From assembly GCA_014529385.2 (NCBI GenBank), contig CM043964.1, positions 105,327,587-105,391,586 of the forward strand: DNA of 64,000 nucleotides, read 5' to 3'. This stretch comes from Adiantum capillus-veneris (taxonomy: Eukaryota > Streptophyta > Polypodiopsida > Polypodiales > Pteridaceae). Under the pieces are notes generated by a model. That model saw nothing but the letters and a program-made list of their open reading frames with translations, had not been told where the DNA came from and did not search any database. Every line of letters begins with the position of its first letter. Within the stretch, counting starts at the first letter, position 1. The position numbers and the translations under genes were made by a program. Shown here in pieces: positions 46,398 through 58,075 of this stretch.

Positions 46398-48120
46398 TAT
46401 ACCTGTACACAAGCGTTTTAATTTCGGCAATTGAATCAAAGCATTTATTTGCTAGAGGTTATCTTAGTAATGATTGGTATAAATGGAGAGTTAATCTCAA
46501 CCACTATTGTATTCTATACACTGCTGATGTTCTGGATTAGGTCTACTAATCTGAAACTGTACTACCCTCAGGTGTTGGTCAATTTATGCAAAAAAGTTTG
46601 AATTCAGTATTTGCTTCGTCAAATGGGCAAACAAGTCCAAATTCACTTCTGAAAGAAGTTCTGGAACCCTTAAGCCAAATAGAATCTCACTGTCTATGCC
46701 AGGTCAAACTTTCTTTGCAGTATGCCCAAATAGACATCCTACGCATAGGATGTCTCCTGCTGTGTTATGCCTAGATTTTTGCATTGTGGTTTCCCCTTGC
46801 TATGCTGAGCCTACAGCTGTTTTTACTTTTTGATTTGGACACCTATTAGCTGGTCAATGAGTCAGAAATCTGTTCCGACAGCCTGTTGCTGATATTGATC
46901 AGTCTAATCAACTCCAAATTGGACCAAAATTGACTAGGAGGCTTGCCTTAGGCTATACAACACCTGGCTATGCTCACTGTCAAAGTCTGGCTTCAATTTC
47001 TTGCTTTAGACATCCTACGCGTAGGATGTCTTTTTCATCGGAATGGCTTCAAACTCAAAGCCCAGGCTCACCTTGAGTTGCTGATCACTTTGGTATACTC
47101 AAAATTTAGTTTGGAGTCCAAAATCACTCATTAGACATCCTACGCGTAGGATGTCTTTTTGGCCTGTTTGACCCCAGACTTGTCCCACAGCTTCCCCTTG
47201 ATGTCAGTAACCCAGTGGTATGCTTAGATTTTGGTTTGGATGTCAAAAGTCACAAATTTCAGCTGTTCTTGCCTTTTTCAGTCAAAAGTGCTAAAGTCCT
47301 CTTTGAACCCAATTTTCTCACCCAAATGAAGTGAAACCCCCTTCAGTCACTCAATATATCATGCAAGACATGCTCATGCAGCCATCTTATGGTTTTGGTC
47401 TCAAAATAATGTTTTGGCACTATTTGGGTAGGATGTGTGACAATTTCAGTCTATCTGGCCTTATCCTGTCAAGATATGGCTAAATTTTCACTTTCCAGTT
47501 GAAATTAGGGTAAACCCTACCTTCTGAACACAGTGGTCAACTCAAAATCCCAAAATTCCTCCTAGATTAGCTTATAGACATCCTACGCGTAGGATGTCTC
47601 CTGGCTTAAAACTAAAAAATTTTATGACAGGAATGCTCCTGATGCTTTGTAGATCTATCAGAAACACTCACAGTAATTTTTGGACTTCAATTAGGCTTTC
47701 AAACACACCTTTGCATATTTTACAAACTTGTAATGACTTTACCAAGCAAGTGTACATGCATGAAATGCTCTAGATCCTGAATCATGATGTCCTACTTACT
47801 CTACTCCTACTTATCATGTGAAATGGTGATAAAGGTGTTTTTGGTTGCTTTTTGGCCTCTCCGGACTCTGAAGATCCCCTCTTACCGCTTCAACCACTCC
47901 AACTCCTACTCTAGGACTCGACTACTACCTAAAACTATCTTGGTCTACCTAATCTACTTAAGTCGAAGGATCTAGGCCAGACACACGCTTCCTAGACTCC
48001 CTCTAAGACCTAGAGAGTCCTCCACCCTCTGATCCTATATAAATGTAAAGTGAGACTCTAGGAAAGCCAAAAATCCCAATCCTCAAGGATTAGTCTCAGT
48101 CACCTACCTAAGGTTTTCGT
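46398..48120 (-). other. Leader of the giant element between primer site and gag
   Basis: About 1.7 kb (plus 75 bp on the far side of the CACTA insertion) with no convincing ORF. It is distinguished by four copies of a 24-bp palindrome. Ogre-type elements often have a long leader or an extra ORF here; I see no protein signature in this one. Confidence 0.7.
46732..47599. repeat. Four dispersed 24-bp palindromes centred on ACGCGT
   Basis: Half-site AGACATCCTACG plus its reverse complement occurs at 46732-46755 (one mismatch, centre GCAT), 47008-47031, 47133-47156 and 47576-47599 (the last three perfect). The spacing is irregular (276, 125 and 443 bp) and the flanks are unrelated, so these are not tandem repeats. 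A half-site (CGTAGGATGTCT) also occurs in both LTRs, near 23078 and 48491. The core ACGCGT fits the CGCG-box bound by plant CAMTA factors; a regulatory or RNA-structure role is inference. Confidence 0.9.
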
Positions 48121-48138
48121 CCCCGGCAGCGGCGCCAA
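48121..48138 (-). other. Primer-binding site of the giant element (tRNA-Arg type)
   Basis: The minus strand reads TGGCGCCGCTGCCGGGG one base after the LTR end. This matches the TGGCGCCGTTGCCGGGG-type site of Tat/Ogre/Athila-group Ty3 elements apart from one base. Confidence 0.88.
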
Positions 48139-49077
48139 TGTTGGACGGATACGCCGCGACGGACGTCAACACAGCGAGAACTCACCTAACATGTAATGTC
48201 AGCTAAGGACGAAGCTCGACCTGCAGGCACGTGGAAGCAAGCATAAGGTGTCAACCTACACTCGGCCGACTCCTAACTAATTCCTACAGAGGTCTCTACC
48301 AATTTTCTAAGTCACAGCCTTCAAGAGTGCATAAGAGGAAACTTCCTACAACGCTTTCTAGAGCCGAACACCCATCAAACAATCTCGAAACACCATAGAA
48401 CTTAAAGGAGACCCTACTAATACCACTAGGTTTCTCTCCCTAAGGTCTATGAACCAAAATCCCGACCCAAAACACCTGGTGCAGAAACACGTAGGATGTC
48501 TGGCCGAAATCTGCAGGTCTTCGTTTCCGAAACCTAAAGTGCCTATCGTGTAGTTCTACTCAATGTGAACGTGTGGATATGCTGCAATGCAAAATCGGAC
48601 AACGTATGCTCACCCAAACACCCGATGAAGCTCGTAGAAGGAGCTCACAAAACCGGACCGTACCCGCGCAATGTAGGTATCGGCGCGTAGCTCTCGTCGG
48701 GGGCAACACGCTGCACTTCTTCGCACTCAATTCCGACCACTGGAGCACATATAGCGTCAAGATGAAGCTCACACACTCTCTCTCGTACACAGTACCCTCA
48801 CTCACCGACTTCAAAACTTGTTTTTTTTAAATGAAAAAAGGTTTTTTTCATTAAGGTCAAAAAGTGGTATATATACCTTACAATTTCTCAAACCTTAAAG
48901 TTCCAAAATCAACCATCTACTCAATCTAACTATCAAAACTGGGATACAATCTAGAAACTTTTGTAAGTCCCAATAATTACAAGGTGAAAAATCAGGTTTT
49001 CCTCAATGAATGAATAATTACAAAAAGAATAATCTTCCGAATAGTTAGATGCCATGGGGTGTGTCCAGCTTCTAACA
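48139..49077 (-). repeat. 5' LTR of the giant element
   Basis: 939 bp, direct repeat of 22746-23663 with a few percent substitutions by eye and a ~21-bp indel. TATATATA lies at 48868-48875. It is followed by GCATG, the target duplication. Confidence 0.95.
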
Positions 49078-49082
49078 GCATG

Positions 49083-49630
49083 TGAGCAGATGTGTAAAAA
49101 ATTAGTCAATTCGGACTAATTTTGACCAGTTTTGAGCCATTTTGACCTATTTTTCCTATAAAAAGACATTTTCGATGGGAATTGGGGCAAACGGGTACCA
49201 AAAATCACCAAATTTGTCATGATGATTCATCAAAGTATTTTAAATCACTCCATTGTAGAATCCATCACTTTTTATACACGATGCACGTGATCTGGATAAA
49301 ATCTGCAAAGGATATAGCCGAGGTGCACGGGCGGCTACATAGATCACGTTTTTGCGCATGAGAGAGCATTCTCCACACTTCCACTTATTTTATTGAGACT
49401 CAAAAGCGTATTTACATCATGTACAAGGAACTATAAATAACCATGATGTCACAAACAAGGGTCCAATCCCTCCAGGGGATATGTACATAACAGTGACCTT
49501 GACTGAGTACACTTCAGTATGTACATGGCATATACATATGCGACTTCTTTCAACAAGTTGGCAAGCATCCATAAAATATTTAGGTGTTTTCTTAGTTACA
49601 TAAAAAAACCTATCATAACTTGCCAACCCC
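49083..49630. other. Non-coding flank of the older element
   Basis: AT-rich sequence between the giant element's duplication and the integrase remnant. I see no gene here. It is the 3' side of the older element's pol region and was contiguous with 22740 before the giant insertion. Confidence 0.55.
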
Positions 49631-51053
49631 CTAGTTTGCTAGATCATTCATGATCAGTAGCAGAGAAATTTCCAGAGCAACCAAATGGCGCATTTCATCC
49701 CCAGAAGTTACCTCTACATGTAAAGTGACATTTGAGCCATCATGATCTTCAAGAAGTATATCATCTTTTATAATTTTCATCATTCTTGGTACATGCTTCT
49801 TGAGCCTATACCCATTAACCTCAGATGAGTGCATGGTTCCATACAAACCAGCAAGCTGATAAGTGCCATTCTTGTACATCTTTGCTACCATGAATGGACC
49901 CTCCCATTTGATTTGAAATTTTTTTGAAAAGTGTTATCCAATCTGCTATTGTATCTTAATACTATTTCACCCTCCTCTATCTCGTTGTCCTTCAAAGTTT
50001 CATTGAACCTTCTTTGTTGATCATGCTGATTTTTTTCATAATGCTCAAAAACAAGATTACGATCAAGTTGTAAACACTGTAAATGCAAAAGTCTCTCTTC
50101 AAGCATGTCTGTTGCCTCTTCATTTAACTTTATGAGCATCTTGATGGAAGGAATCTCAACTTCAATGGGCAACAAGGCTTCCTTTCCAAATACCAAGTGA
50201 AATGGAGAAAATCATGTTCCTGATTTCACAGATGTTTTATAAGCCCACAAAGCACATGAAAGTGCAAGATCCCATGTTTTACTATGACTTTGAGTCGTTT
50301 TGGCAAGTATCCTCATAAGATCTCGATTTAATATTTCATTCATTCCATTGCATTGCAGATAATATGGAGTGGTGTACCTATGTTGTACCTTCAACTTCTA
50401 ACATAAATATTCGATCGACTCTCCATGAAAGCCCAGACAATTATCAGAGAGCAATTCCAATGGTACACAAAACTTACAACATATATCCTCATACACAAAT
50501 TTTCCAACATCCTTTCTAGTGATATTCTTTACTGCTTTTGCCTCTGCCCATCTCGACAAATAGTCAACTATAGTAAGAATGAAACATTTTCCTCTACCAG
50601 TCATAGGCAATGGCCCTATTGCATCAAGGCTCCATTTCTCAAACACATCGTAAGCCAACATAATGTTGCAAAATTTAGCTTTGAGTACTCTCTTACCCAT
50701 ACGTTGGCATGGTAAACATGATTTGCACCAATGATGGACATCCTTTTGTATGCTTGTCCACACATACCCTTCTTGTAAGATCTTTTGTAAAATTACTTTC
50801 ATTGCAAAGTGTCCACCACAAGGTCCCGCATGGTTCTCTTCTAAAATTCTATAAATCTCTTCCTTCCAAGGTACACGATGTAGCACCAAATCACTCCCTT
50901 CATGAAAAGAACATAATTATGAAGCACATATTCACTAGCTTTCCTCGTGAACGGATACTTCTTTGATGCTAGAATGTCTTGAAGTAGAAGGCGTCTCTGC
51001 AAAAACTCTTCTTCTTTTGACAATGTTTCTCTTAGCGGGTAAAACCATATCAT
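49631..51053 (-). pseudogene. Integrase of the older Ty3/gypsy element
   Basis: Block 50889-50398 has the zinc head (ENHAGPCGGHFAMKV, CKSCLPCQRM) and the core (SLDAIGPLPM with the first Asp; LLSDNCLGFHG with the second Asp, where the usual Gly is Cys). The same frame continues through 50394-50212 (YYLQCNGMNEILN with Glu). A frame change leads to 50196-49885 (FGKEALLPIEVE, EEGEIVLRYN), and the C-terminal part is 49891-49631 (NGTYQLAGLYG, VNGYRLKKHVP). Block 51053-50841 is the stretch before the zinc head. RNase H and RT are absent upstream, so the element is broken near 51,060-51,170. It is a different family from the giant's integrase. Confidence 0.85.
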
Positions 51054-51171
51054 GAAGCATATCTATGGAAAGAGCTTGGCACGTAGATTGCATATATATT
51101 ATCTCTACTCAAATCAAAGATCATATGTCGGAGTTATGGAAGACCCAAAATGATAAAATTGTCCACCTCCT

Positions 51172-51218
51172 TTTTTTGTGGGGGTGGTGGGGGTGTGGTG
51201 GGGGGGGGGGGGGGGAGT
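51172..51218 (+). repeat. G-rich tract with quadruplex potential
   Basis: The plus strand has at least four runs of three or more G within 45 bp, ending in an uninterrupted run of about 17 G. It lies at the breakpoint between the minus-strand integrase remnant and the plus-strand coiled-coil remnant. Confidence 0.85.
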
Positions 51219-51589
51219 GCATCCTTTGACCACTCTTACACATCTCTTACACACCCACCATTATTGTACACATGGTGTACACCTATTCATCAAAATGTTA
51301 ATCACCTCCATAACTTCGTGGCAAATAAAGAGGCCCTCCTACACCCCATGCTCTTCCTAATGCTTATTTGTCAAAAATGTTGTTTGTGATGCTACTGGCC
51401 AAGGTTCTGAACCCAACATCCAATATCAACATTACAAAGTTTTTGTATAACAAAATCATTCAACAGACTACCAAGGCCAAATCCAAAAACTTATTTAAGG
51501 CGTGGTATGTCTAGTAGTTTGGCTACTTGGCAGACTTGCATGCTGTCCTTAAGTTTTTTAGAAAATTTGGGACAAAGTATCTACTTCAA

Positions 51590-53386
51590 GAGCAAATAGG
51601 ATCAATTTGGATTCATATGATGAGGAACGAGAGACTAGGACTGGTGCATAGGCAAAGGAAAGTTCAGTTAATCCATATGATGACAAAGGCAAGGGGAAGG
51701 AGGTAGTTGGTGAGAAACACCCTATCACTCACATAGCCACTAGCTCTGTCGCTATGAAGCCCGGAACATTGGAATCAATCAAGGGGTTCAAAGCCAAAAG
51801 TCATAAACTAGCTAGCATTGATACCACTGTTGAGCAGAGTACATAGAAAAAGCAGAAACCTACTGATCATCCACTAAATAAAACAAAGCAACAAACCACA
51901 AAAATTAAGGAGGGCAGCCAAGCATTTGGCAACGATCCAGTACCAAAGACCAGCAATCTACTAATTGTGAGGTTGGACTGGCTGTAGAGGTTGCAAGCAG
52001 CACCCCTTAAGGGAAGGTTAGTTATAAAGAAACCTGATAGATTTTCTTTTCCATATCTCTTTCCAATGAAAATCTATAAGACGGACCAGATTGACCTAGA
52101 TATCATCACTCAAGGGTGTGCAAAATCCATTCAATCTCGTTGGAATACTATAGTAAATTCCACTAGTCAAATGATAGATTCCCATGCATCTACCTCCAAT
52201 GCTAATATAGCATGACTTCAAGAAGAACTTAAGCAGGCACAGGATGAGCTAAAGAAGCTACGTGAAGAGAAGACTGCCTGGTCAGCTAGAAATCTAGCCA
52301 TGCATATACAGGAACAACAACACAAACGAGAGAAGGAAGGCCCTAAAAAATAAGATCCATAAACTCACACTAGAAAACCGAATAATGATGGAATCAAAAG
52401 AGAATGATTTGCGAGATCCTTATTGCTTCTAGACACTTCTAGAGGGTAAGAGATTAGACTAGAAGGACCTGTTCAAGACACATTAAGTGAAAAAAGAGGC
52501 TATTTCCCAGAACTACATTTATCACAGTCTGGTACAAATTGTGGATAAGAATGAGGATTTAACCCTCAATGTGTCTAACCTTGAGAATTTCATTGAGACA
52601 GCTCAGTCAAAGCTCAGAGAAAAAGCAGGTCAATACAATACAACATTGGTCAATGAAGCAATCATGGAATATATCGACAATTAGCAGCATCACGACGAGT
52701 ATTATGAAGAAGATGATGATGAAGATAAGACTGAGGATCAGGACCAGCAAACCCTGAAGAAACCTGATGATGATGATGATGAAAACGGAGCAAGTGGTCC
52801 AAATATTGGTCCAGCTGTTGGGGATTTAGCTACAGGGAGCACACCTCAGATCAGGCTTCAGGTAATCCAGCTGAAGATCATGAACCAATAACGAGAGAAA
52901 CTTAGAATCCACCTTAACAAGATGGAGGACATGAGGGCCAAGGAGATCATTAGTCAGAATAAAGGGAAAGCTATTTTAGTGGAAATTGACTATGTATCTC
53001 ACCACAATTACTCGACTGAGCTATTAGCATTGAGCTGAAATATGCCAAGAGATAAAAATATTCAGACCAAGAACTTTTTGGACAATGACTCAGTCTATTC
53101 GGATCTTGAAATATTTCAGCTGCTCTATGTGGGAGCAAGAAGGATGGTTGCAGACTGGAAGTCTGCCAATTACCATGATCAGGCAATTTGTCAATTACCT
53201 GCACATCCTGCATGTGTCCAAGTACTAAAAATAATTGCAAAATGGGACCTTACTCAAAATGATAGAATGGTTAATCCAATGGTTAGAGATTTGACCACAA
53301 CAGACCTCAAGTCAGTAGGGCTTCAAGTGGAAATGCTATTGGGTAACAAACCAACATACAAATGCATGACAGACATTTGGCATTAA
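51590..53386 (+). pseudogene. Plus-strand coiled-coil ORF remnant
   Basis: From about 51590 the plus strand has charged wording with stops (KGKGKEVVGEKHP, KKPDRFSFPYLFPMKIYK at 52030-52080). It continues to LQEELKQAQDELKKLREEK (52215-52275), a coiled coil. After a frame change come block 52487-52684 (coiled coil, LNVSNLENFIETAQSKL) and an Asp/Glu-rich linker (52690-52790). The C-terminal part is 53042-53386 (LEIFQLLYVGARRMVADWKS). The plan (coiled coil, acidic linker, C-terminal domain) resembles the downstream ORF of the giant element, but I could not align the C-terminal parts. It may be a third, more distant member. Confidence 0.5.
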
Positions 53387-53441
53387 TAAAAGGAGATTCT
53401 TGTACAAATGCAAAGTGCCAACAATGTTCTATATTTGAAAG

Positions 53442-55890
53442 TCAAAGCCTTATTAGAGAGCAATGAAGCCAGTATAGGAGAGAGCCCAAAACCAGAATGA
53501 CTTTAAGGGAGCATGAAAATATCCTAGAGCTTTTTGGCCCTACTCTTGTTGCACACATCCCACAATCAGTTGTAAATTCGTGTGCCCATATCAGCATCTT
53601 ACATAGAGCCACAATCTTCAAGATGCATGCATAGGTGATTCCATCTGAAGAGGCTTCACTTGGCACTCAAGCCTCCAAGACAGTGCCAAGCACAACAAAT
53701 TTTTTCAACAACCTCTAGTGGCCGGGCTACGACCTCTCTTCGCATACATATCAACCAAGACAGTGCCAAGCACGACACCTCTTATCAAGAGCCTCTGACT
53801 AACAACATACTTGTGAATTCGTGTGCCCATATCAACATCTTGCGTAGAGCCACAATCTTCAAGATGCATGCATAGGTGATTCCATCTGAAGAGAGGCCCT
53901 CGCTTCACTTGGCACTCAAGCCTCCAAGGAAGTGCCAAGCACAACAGTTTTTTTCAACAGCCTCTAGCGGCCGGGCTGCGTTCCTGCCATGGCTTTACAA
54001 ATCTATAGAGAGCCCTCTTTTCAAGAGCCTATGAGTAACAACATAGTTGTTCATTTTTTGTGCCCACATCAGCATCTTGCATAGAGCCACAGTCTTCAAG
54101 ATGCATGCATAAGTGATTCCATCTAAAGAGAGGCCGCCCTCATTGAGCCCTCGCTTCACTCGTTGTTTTCAAAACTTGGCCCTTCAAGACAGTGCGAAGT
54201 AGGATAGCTTTTTTCAATAGCCTCTAACGTGGGCTGCTACGTTCCTGCCTTGGCTTTAGAAAGCTATAGAGAGCCATGCATCTCCCTGCAAGCTTGTAAA
54301 AATAGCCAAGAGTCCACGCTTCGGCCCTTCTCCCTGTGTGTATTGTTGTCCTGGGTGCATCGATAAAACGATGGAGCCCGTGTGAAAGTCTGCCACATTG
54401 GCCCGCCCTTGCTGAGCATATCCTCCTATAACTGCAGCCCAAGAAACTAAATTATGGGAGAAACCCTCCCTCTGCATTCATTAAAAACACCCCTTAGCTT
54501 CCTGGCCCTGCCCCTGTCGGGCATATACTATAATCAGTGCAATTAAGAGACTTCATTCTGGACAAAAAGCTAGTCAAGAACTTGTTGTGCTTTCAAAAGT
54601 ACACCACACTTGGCATACATGTCAAGCAAAGCCTTGCCAAGCACGACATCTATTAGTAACATCCCCTGCCTAACAATCTCATCATGACTCTACTTGCCCA
54701 TGATAGCGTTTTGCATAATTCCACATGCCTTCAAAATACAAGCATAGGTGACTGCATCCGGAGAGAAGCCCTCACTTTGCATCCGATAAAAACAGCGAAG
54801 CACTTCCTGGCCCTGATCTTGTTGGGCATATCCTGCACTCAATGCATTCCAAGAGACTGCATCTCAGACATAAAGCTCATCAAGAACTTGTTGTGCTTTG
54901 GAAAGTACACTACACTTGGCATACATGTCAACCAAAGCATTACCAAGCACGACAGTTTTTTGCAACAGCCCCCGACTAACAAGCTCATCATGAATTTGTT
55001 TCCTGTGTCGACGTCTTTCAAAGTGCCATATGCCTTGAAAATGCAAGCATAGGTGACCGCATCTGGAGAGAAGCCCTCGCTTCGCATCCACTAGAAACGT
55101 CCCAATGCTTCTTGGCCCTGCCCCTGTTGGGCATAACCTGCAAAATCAATGCATTCCAAGAGACCGCATCTCGATCAGAAAGCTCGTCAAGAACTTGTTT
55201 AGCTTTCAAAAGTACACCACACTTGGCATACATGTCAACCAAAGCATTGCCAAGCATGGCAGTTGTTTTCAACTGCCCCTGATTGACAATCTCATCGTGA
55301 ATTTGTTTACCCATATCAATGTCTCGCATAATGCCACATGCCTTCAAAATGCAAGCATAGGTGACTGCATCTGGAGAGAAACCCTCACTTCGCATACAAT
55401 GGAAACAATTCAAAGCTTCCTGGCCCTGGCCTTGTTGGGCATATCCTGCAATTAATGCAGTCCAAGAGATGACATCTCGGGTGGGAAGCTCGCCCATAAT
55501 TTGTTGTGCTTTCCAAAGTACACCACAATTAGCATACATGTATACCAGCGCATTGCCAAGCACAAAATTCTTCTCCAACAACCTCTGACTGCATCCGGAG
55601 AAAGGCCCTTGCTTCGTAAGCGATGAAAACAGCCCATAGCTTCGTGACCCTGCCCATGTCGGGCATATCCTGCAATAATTGCAGTCCAACTGATGACATC
55701 CCGGACTGGAAGCTCATCAACAACTTGTTGTGCCCTGACAAGTGAATCGCACTTAACATACATACTGGCCAACAAGCTCTGTAACCTGCGAACTGCGTGT
55801 GGAGAAGATCGGGTAGCTTTTGACGGTGTAGTTTTTAAGGTATGCTATTGCACAACGAGGTTTGTTGAAGAACTTTCAAGCAGGTAATCT
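53442..55890 (-). pseudogene. Decayed PLS-class pentatricopeptide-repeat (PPR) gene
   Basis: The best block is 55689-55018, with successive PPR motifs: LGNALVYMYANCG, RDVISWTALIAGYAQQGQG, SPDAVTYACILKACG, GKQIHDEIVNQG, LGNALVDMYAKCG and RDAVSWNALI. Upstream, 55775-55452 starts MYVKCDSLVRAQQVVDELP and loses one L-type motif after SPDAV. Further repeats in changing frames run down to 53442. Units near 53590, 53835 and 54070 are nearly identical to each other (about 240 bp apart), a recent tandem duplication within the decayed gene. No E or DYW tail was seen. Intact PLS-class proteins edit organelle RNA; this one is not functional. Confidence 0.85.
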
Positions 55891-56428
55891 TCATCCTGTT
55901 TCTCGACAAGAAGAGAAGGCAGGAGAACCGAGGGGGTGTTGCCTCGGTAAGACGCTTGTCTCCCACCCCAGTTAAAACAAACCTCTCATGGCGGTCGATA
56001 TACTCGATCCTTGGAGAACGCGTGCTTAATATGAGCATCTGTCTCATGGATGGAGGTCAGAAGAGAATTCAGAAGCCGCAGTCAAATAGAGGCAGAATAT
56101 GATGGCGTAGTGCTGTTGAAAAGCATACGAGCCATATTAAACGGGAAAGTCGGACACGTGGGTTAATGAGAGGGCAGAGATTTGAAATTTGCTACTACGC
56201 CAACAAAGTAACAAGCTGCTTCGCTTGTCGTTTTGTCCACGTGGACATTTTGAGAGAGAGAGAGAGAGAGAGAGAGATGAAAGTGAGATGTGGCCAGCAG
56301 GGCAGCGAGCCATCAAAGGCAAATTCCATTGCAACAGAAGAGCTGTGAATGCAGAGCGCCTGCAAGATGCACGTTGCACGCTCCCACTCGCCTTGCTCAT
56401 CACCCTGGTCCTTGCCTGCTTGGCTCTG

Positions 56429-56479
<51 letters not shown>

Positions 56480-56602
56480 GGGGGGGGGAGGGGGGGCTTT
56501 TTTAATTGCCACGTGGACAAAATGACAAAGAGGCGGGCTTGCAATTTATCCCAATCCTAGGCAGCCTTTGGCCGGCTAGTACTAATCCTTCTTGCCGGCT
56601 CT
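55891..56602. other. Non-coding; GA and GT microsatellites
   Basis: No gene recognised. It contains a GA tract (56252-56276), a GT tract (56429-56473) and a G-rich run (56474-56497) next to the GT tract. The ORFs crossing these tracts were not called. Confidence 0.6.
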
Positions 56603-57144
56603 TGTAACAAACTTGGACACTCCAAGTCAAGAATCAATCGCGACCGCACCAAATAACCACTTCAAAACAATTCACAGATCACAATAGACTTGCACTGGCC
56701 TGGCGGAGTTCCGTGCCTAGAGATATTGGCCCCAAAGACTGGCGCCCCTTTCGGTATTTCTTTATGTATTAAAATCAATGTCAGAGTACAAAGAGCGGTT
56801 AGGGTTTCACTCTCAGACTCTGCGTCCAGATGCTCTATAGAGTGAGCTCTAAACCGTGTATATAAAGATTACAAGGGATGCCCAAAAGCAGAGCCCCAAA
56901 AGCTTGAAAGCAAAAGCAGATTCTCTCTCTCTCTCTCTCAATGAGAGCAAAAAAAAGCAATTATGCCTTTCTCTCTCTCTATCTTTCAAAACGTAGCCAA
57001 AAGCTGAGATTTGCGTCGCTCAAAAAAAACCAAAAAAAATCCTCCACCTTCACGATTTCCAAAATTTTGGGTTTGCAAGAATTTTAGGGTTTTGGAAAAA
57101 ATTAGGGTTTCTGTTGCTGGTAGCCATGTCATCACTTTGTGACA
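56603..57144 (-). repeat. Putative 3' LTR of the chromovirus
   Basis: On the minus strand it begins TGTCACAAAGTGATGACATGG and the matching end is TTGTTACA, giving TG...CA termini. The boundary at 57144 is set by the purine tract; the other end is inferred from the terminal motif alone, since no second LTR exists for comparison. Confidence 0.55.
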
Positions 57145-57158
57145 TACCCCCCTCTTGA
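57145..57158 (-). other. Polypurine tract of the chromovirus
   Basis: The minus strand reads CAAGAGGGGGGTA immediately before TGTCACAAAG. This is a typical position and composition. Confidence 0.7.
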
Positions 57159-57700
57159 AAGCATTGTAATCGACCGCGAATACGCTGCACAACCGACAAA
57201 AGCCATTAACCGTCTTAGCAAACACTGGCTGTTAGTACCTACATACTAGGGACACACATCTAGCACATGTACCAAATCGACAGTCACATCACACGACATC
57301 AGAGGACATCACTAGACATCACATGACATTCAACATTCATTCGGATCTTAGACCATGATTTATCATCAATGTAGCTAGCAATCACATCTAGGTCCAATTG
57401 GGACCTCATCGATGTCCGATTGACTAACCCCTATTGCAACCATGTCTATTCGAGATCAATCAGACCAAAATGCTGCAGTCATTTCGGCTATCAGTTCTTG
57501 CACTCAAAAGAAGTCAAGAACAAATCAATATCTTTATCAAGAATTCCATTTCATAAAGTCATCCATCAAAATACTGTCAGCTCTCAGTATTCCTAAAGCT
57601 CAAAGAGACATCAGTGACTTTAGTATCAAAATCAAGGCATCTGTTGACAAAGGAGCGGAGAAACTCCCCTCTTGTGCATCCCACTACACCAGATCTTTGG
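57159..57700. other. 3' untranslated region of the chromovirus
   Basis: No coding signature on the minus strand. The plus-strand ORF from 57442 to 57837 overlaps the chromodomain remnant in antisense and is not supported. Confidence 0.55.
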
Positions 57701-57707
57701 CCAAGGT

Positions 57708-58075
57708 GAATTTCTGGGTTCCATTTGGAGTAGACTATGTTAAACCAAAACATCGAGGTAAAGTTTCACAATCCGAGGAGTGTCTGCTAGGTCCTCCTCC
57801 TCCATCCACTTCGCATCAAGTGCAGGATAGTTCTTGAACTTAACCAAGAACCGCCTTCTAAGTTCAAGAAGGTTAGCATAGTTCAAGAAAGTTAGCATAG
57901 TCTACTCCAAATGGAACCCAGAAATTCAACCTTTTAAGGGTGATGTGAGCTCAAGAACTTAACCAAGAACCACCTTGGTTAACTTGATGTGCCTGATGAG
58001 CTTATGTGCATTGCCTGATGAGTTCTTGAACTTAACCAAGAACCGCCTTCTGAACCTTTCAAGGGTGATGTGCCT
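57708..58075. repeat. Local rearrangement: 32-bp inverted repeat and repeated CAAGAACTTAACC units
   Basis: GAATTTCTGGGTTCCATTTG... at 57708-57739 is repeated as an exact reverse complement at 57896-57927. The phrase CTTGAACTTAACCAAGAACC appears near 57834 and 58024, with a close variant near 57952. AGTTCAAGAA(G/A)GTTAGCAT is duplicated in tandem at 57861-57899. The segment separates the chromodomain from the rest of integrase. The pattern fits serial template switching. Confidence 0.88.
57740..57842 (-). pseudogene. Chromodomain remnant of the chromovirus
   Basis: The minus strand reads KNYPALDAKWMEEEDLA followed by about 14 residues and a stop. The NYP-x4-W-x2-E wording is the C-terminal half of the integrase-linked chromodomain. 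It is separated from the GPF/Y module by the rearranged segment. Chromodomains guide integration to particular chromatin. Confidence 0.7.

Noticed and set aside
57442-57837. 131-codon plus-strand ORF
   Set aside because: It overlaps the chromodomain remnant in antisense and one arm of the inverted repeat; no domain is recognisable.
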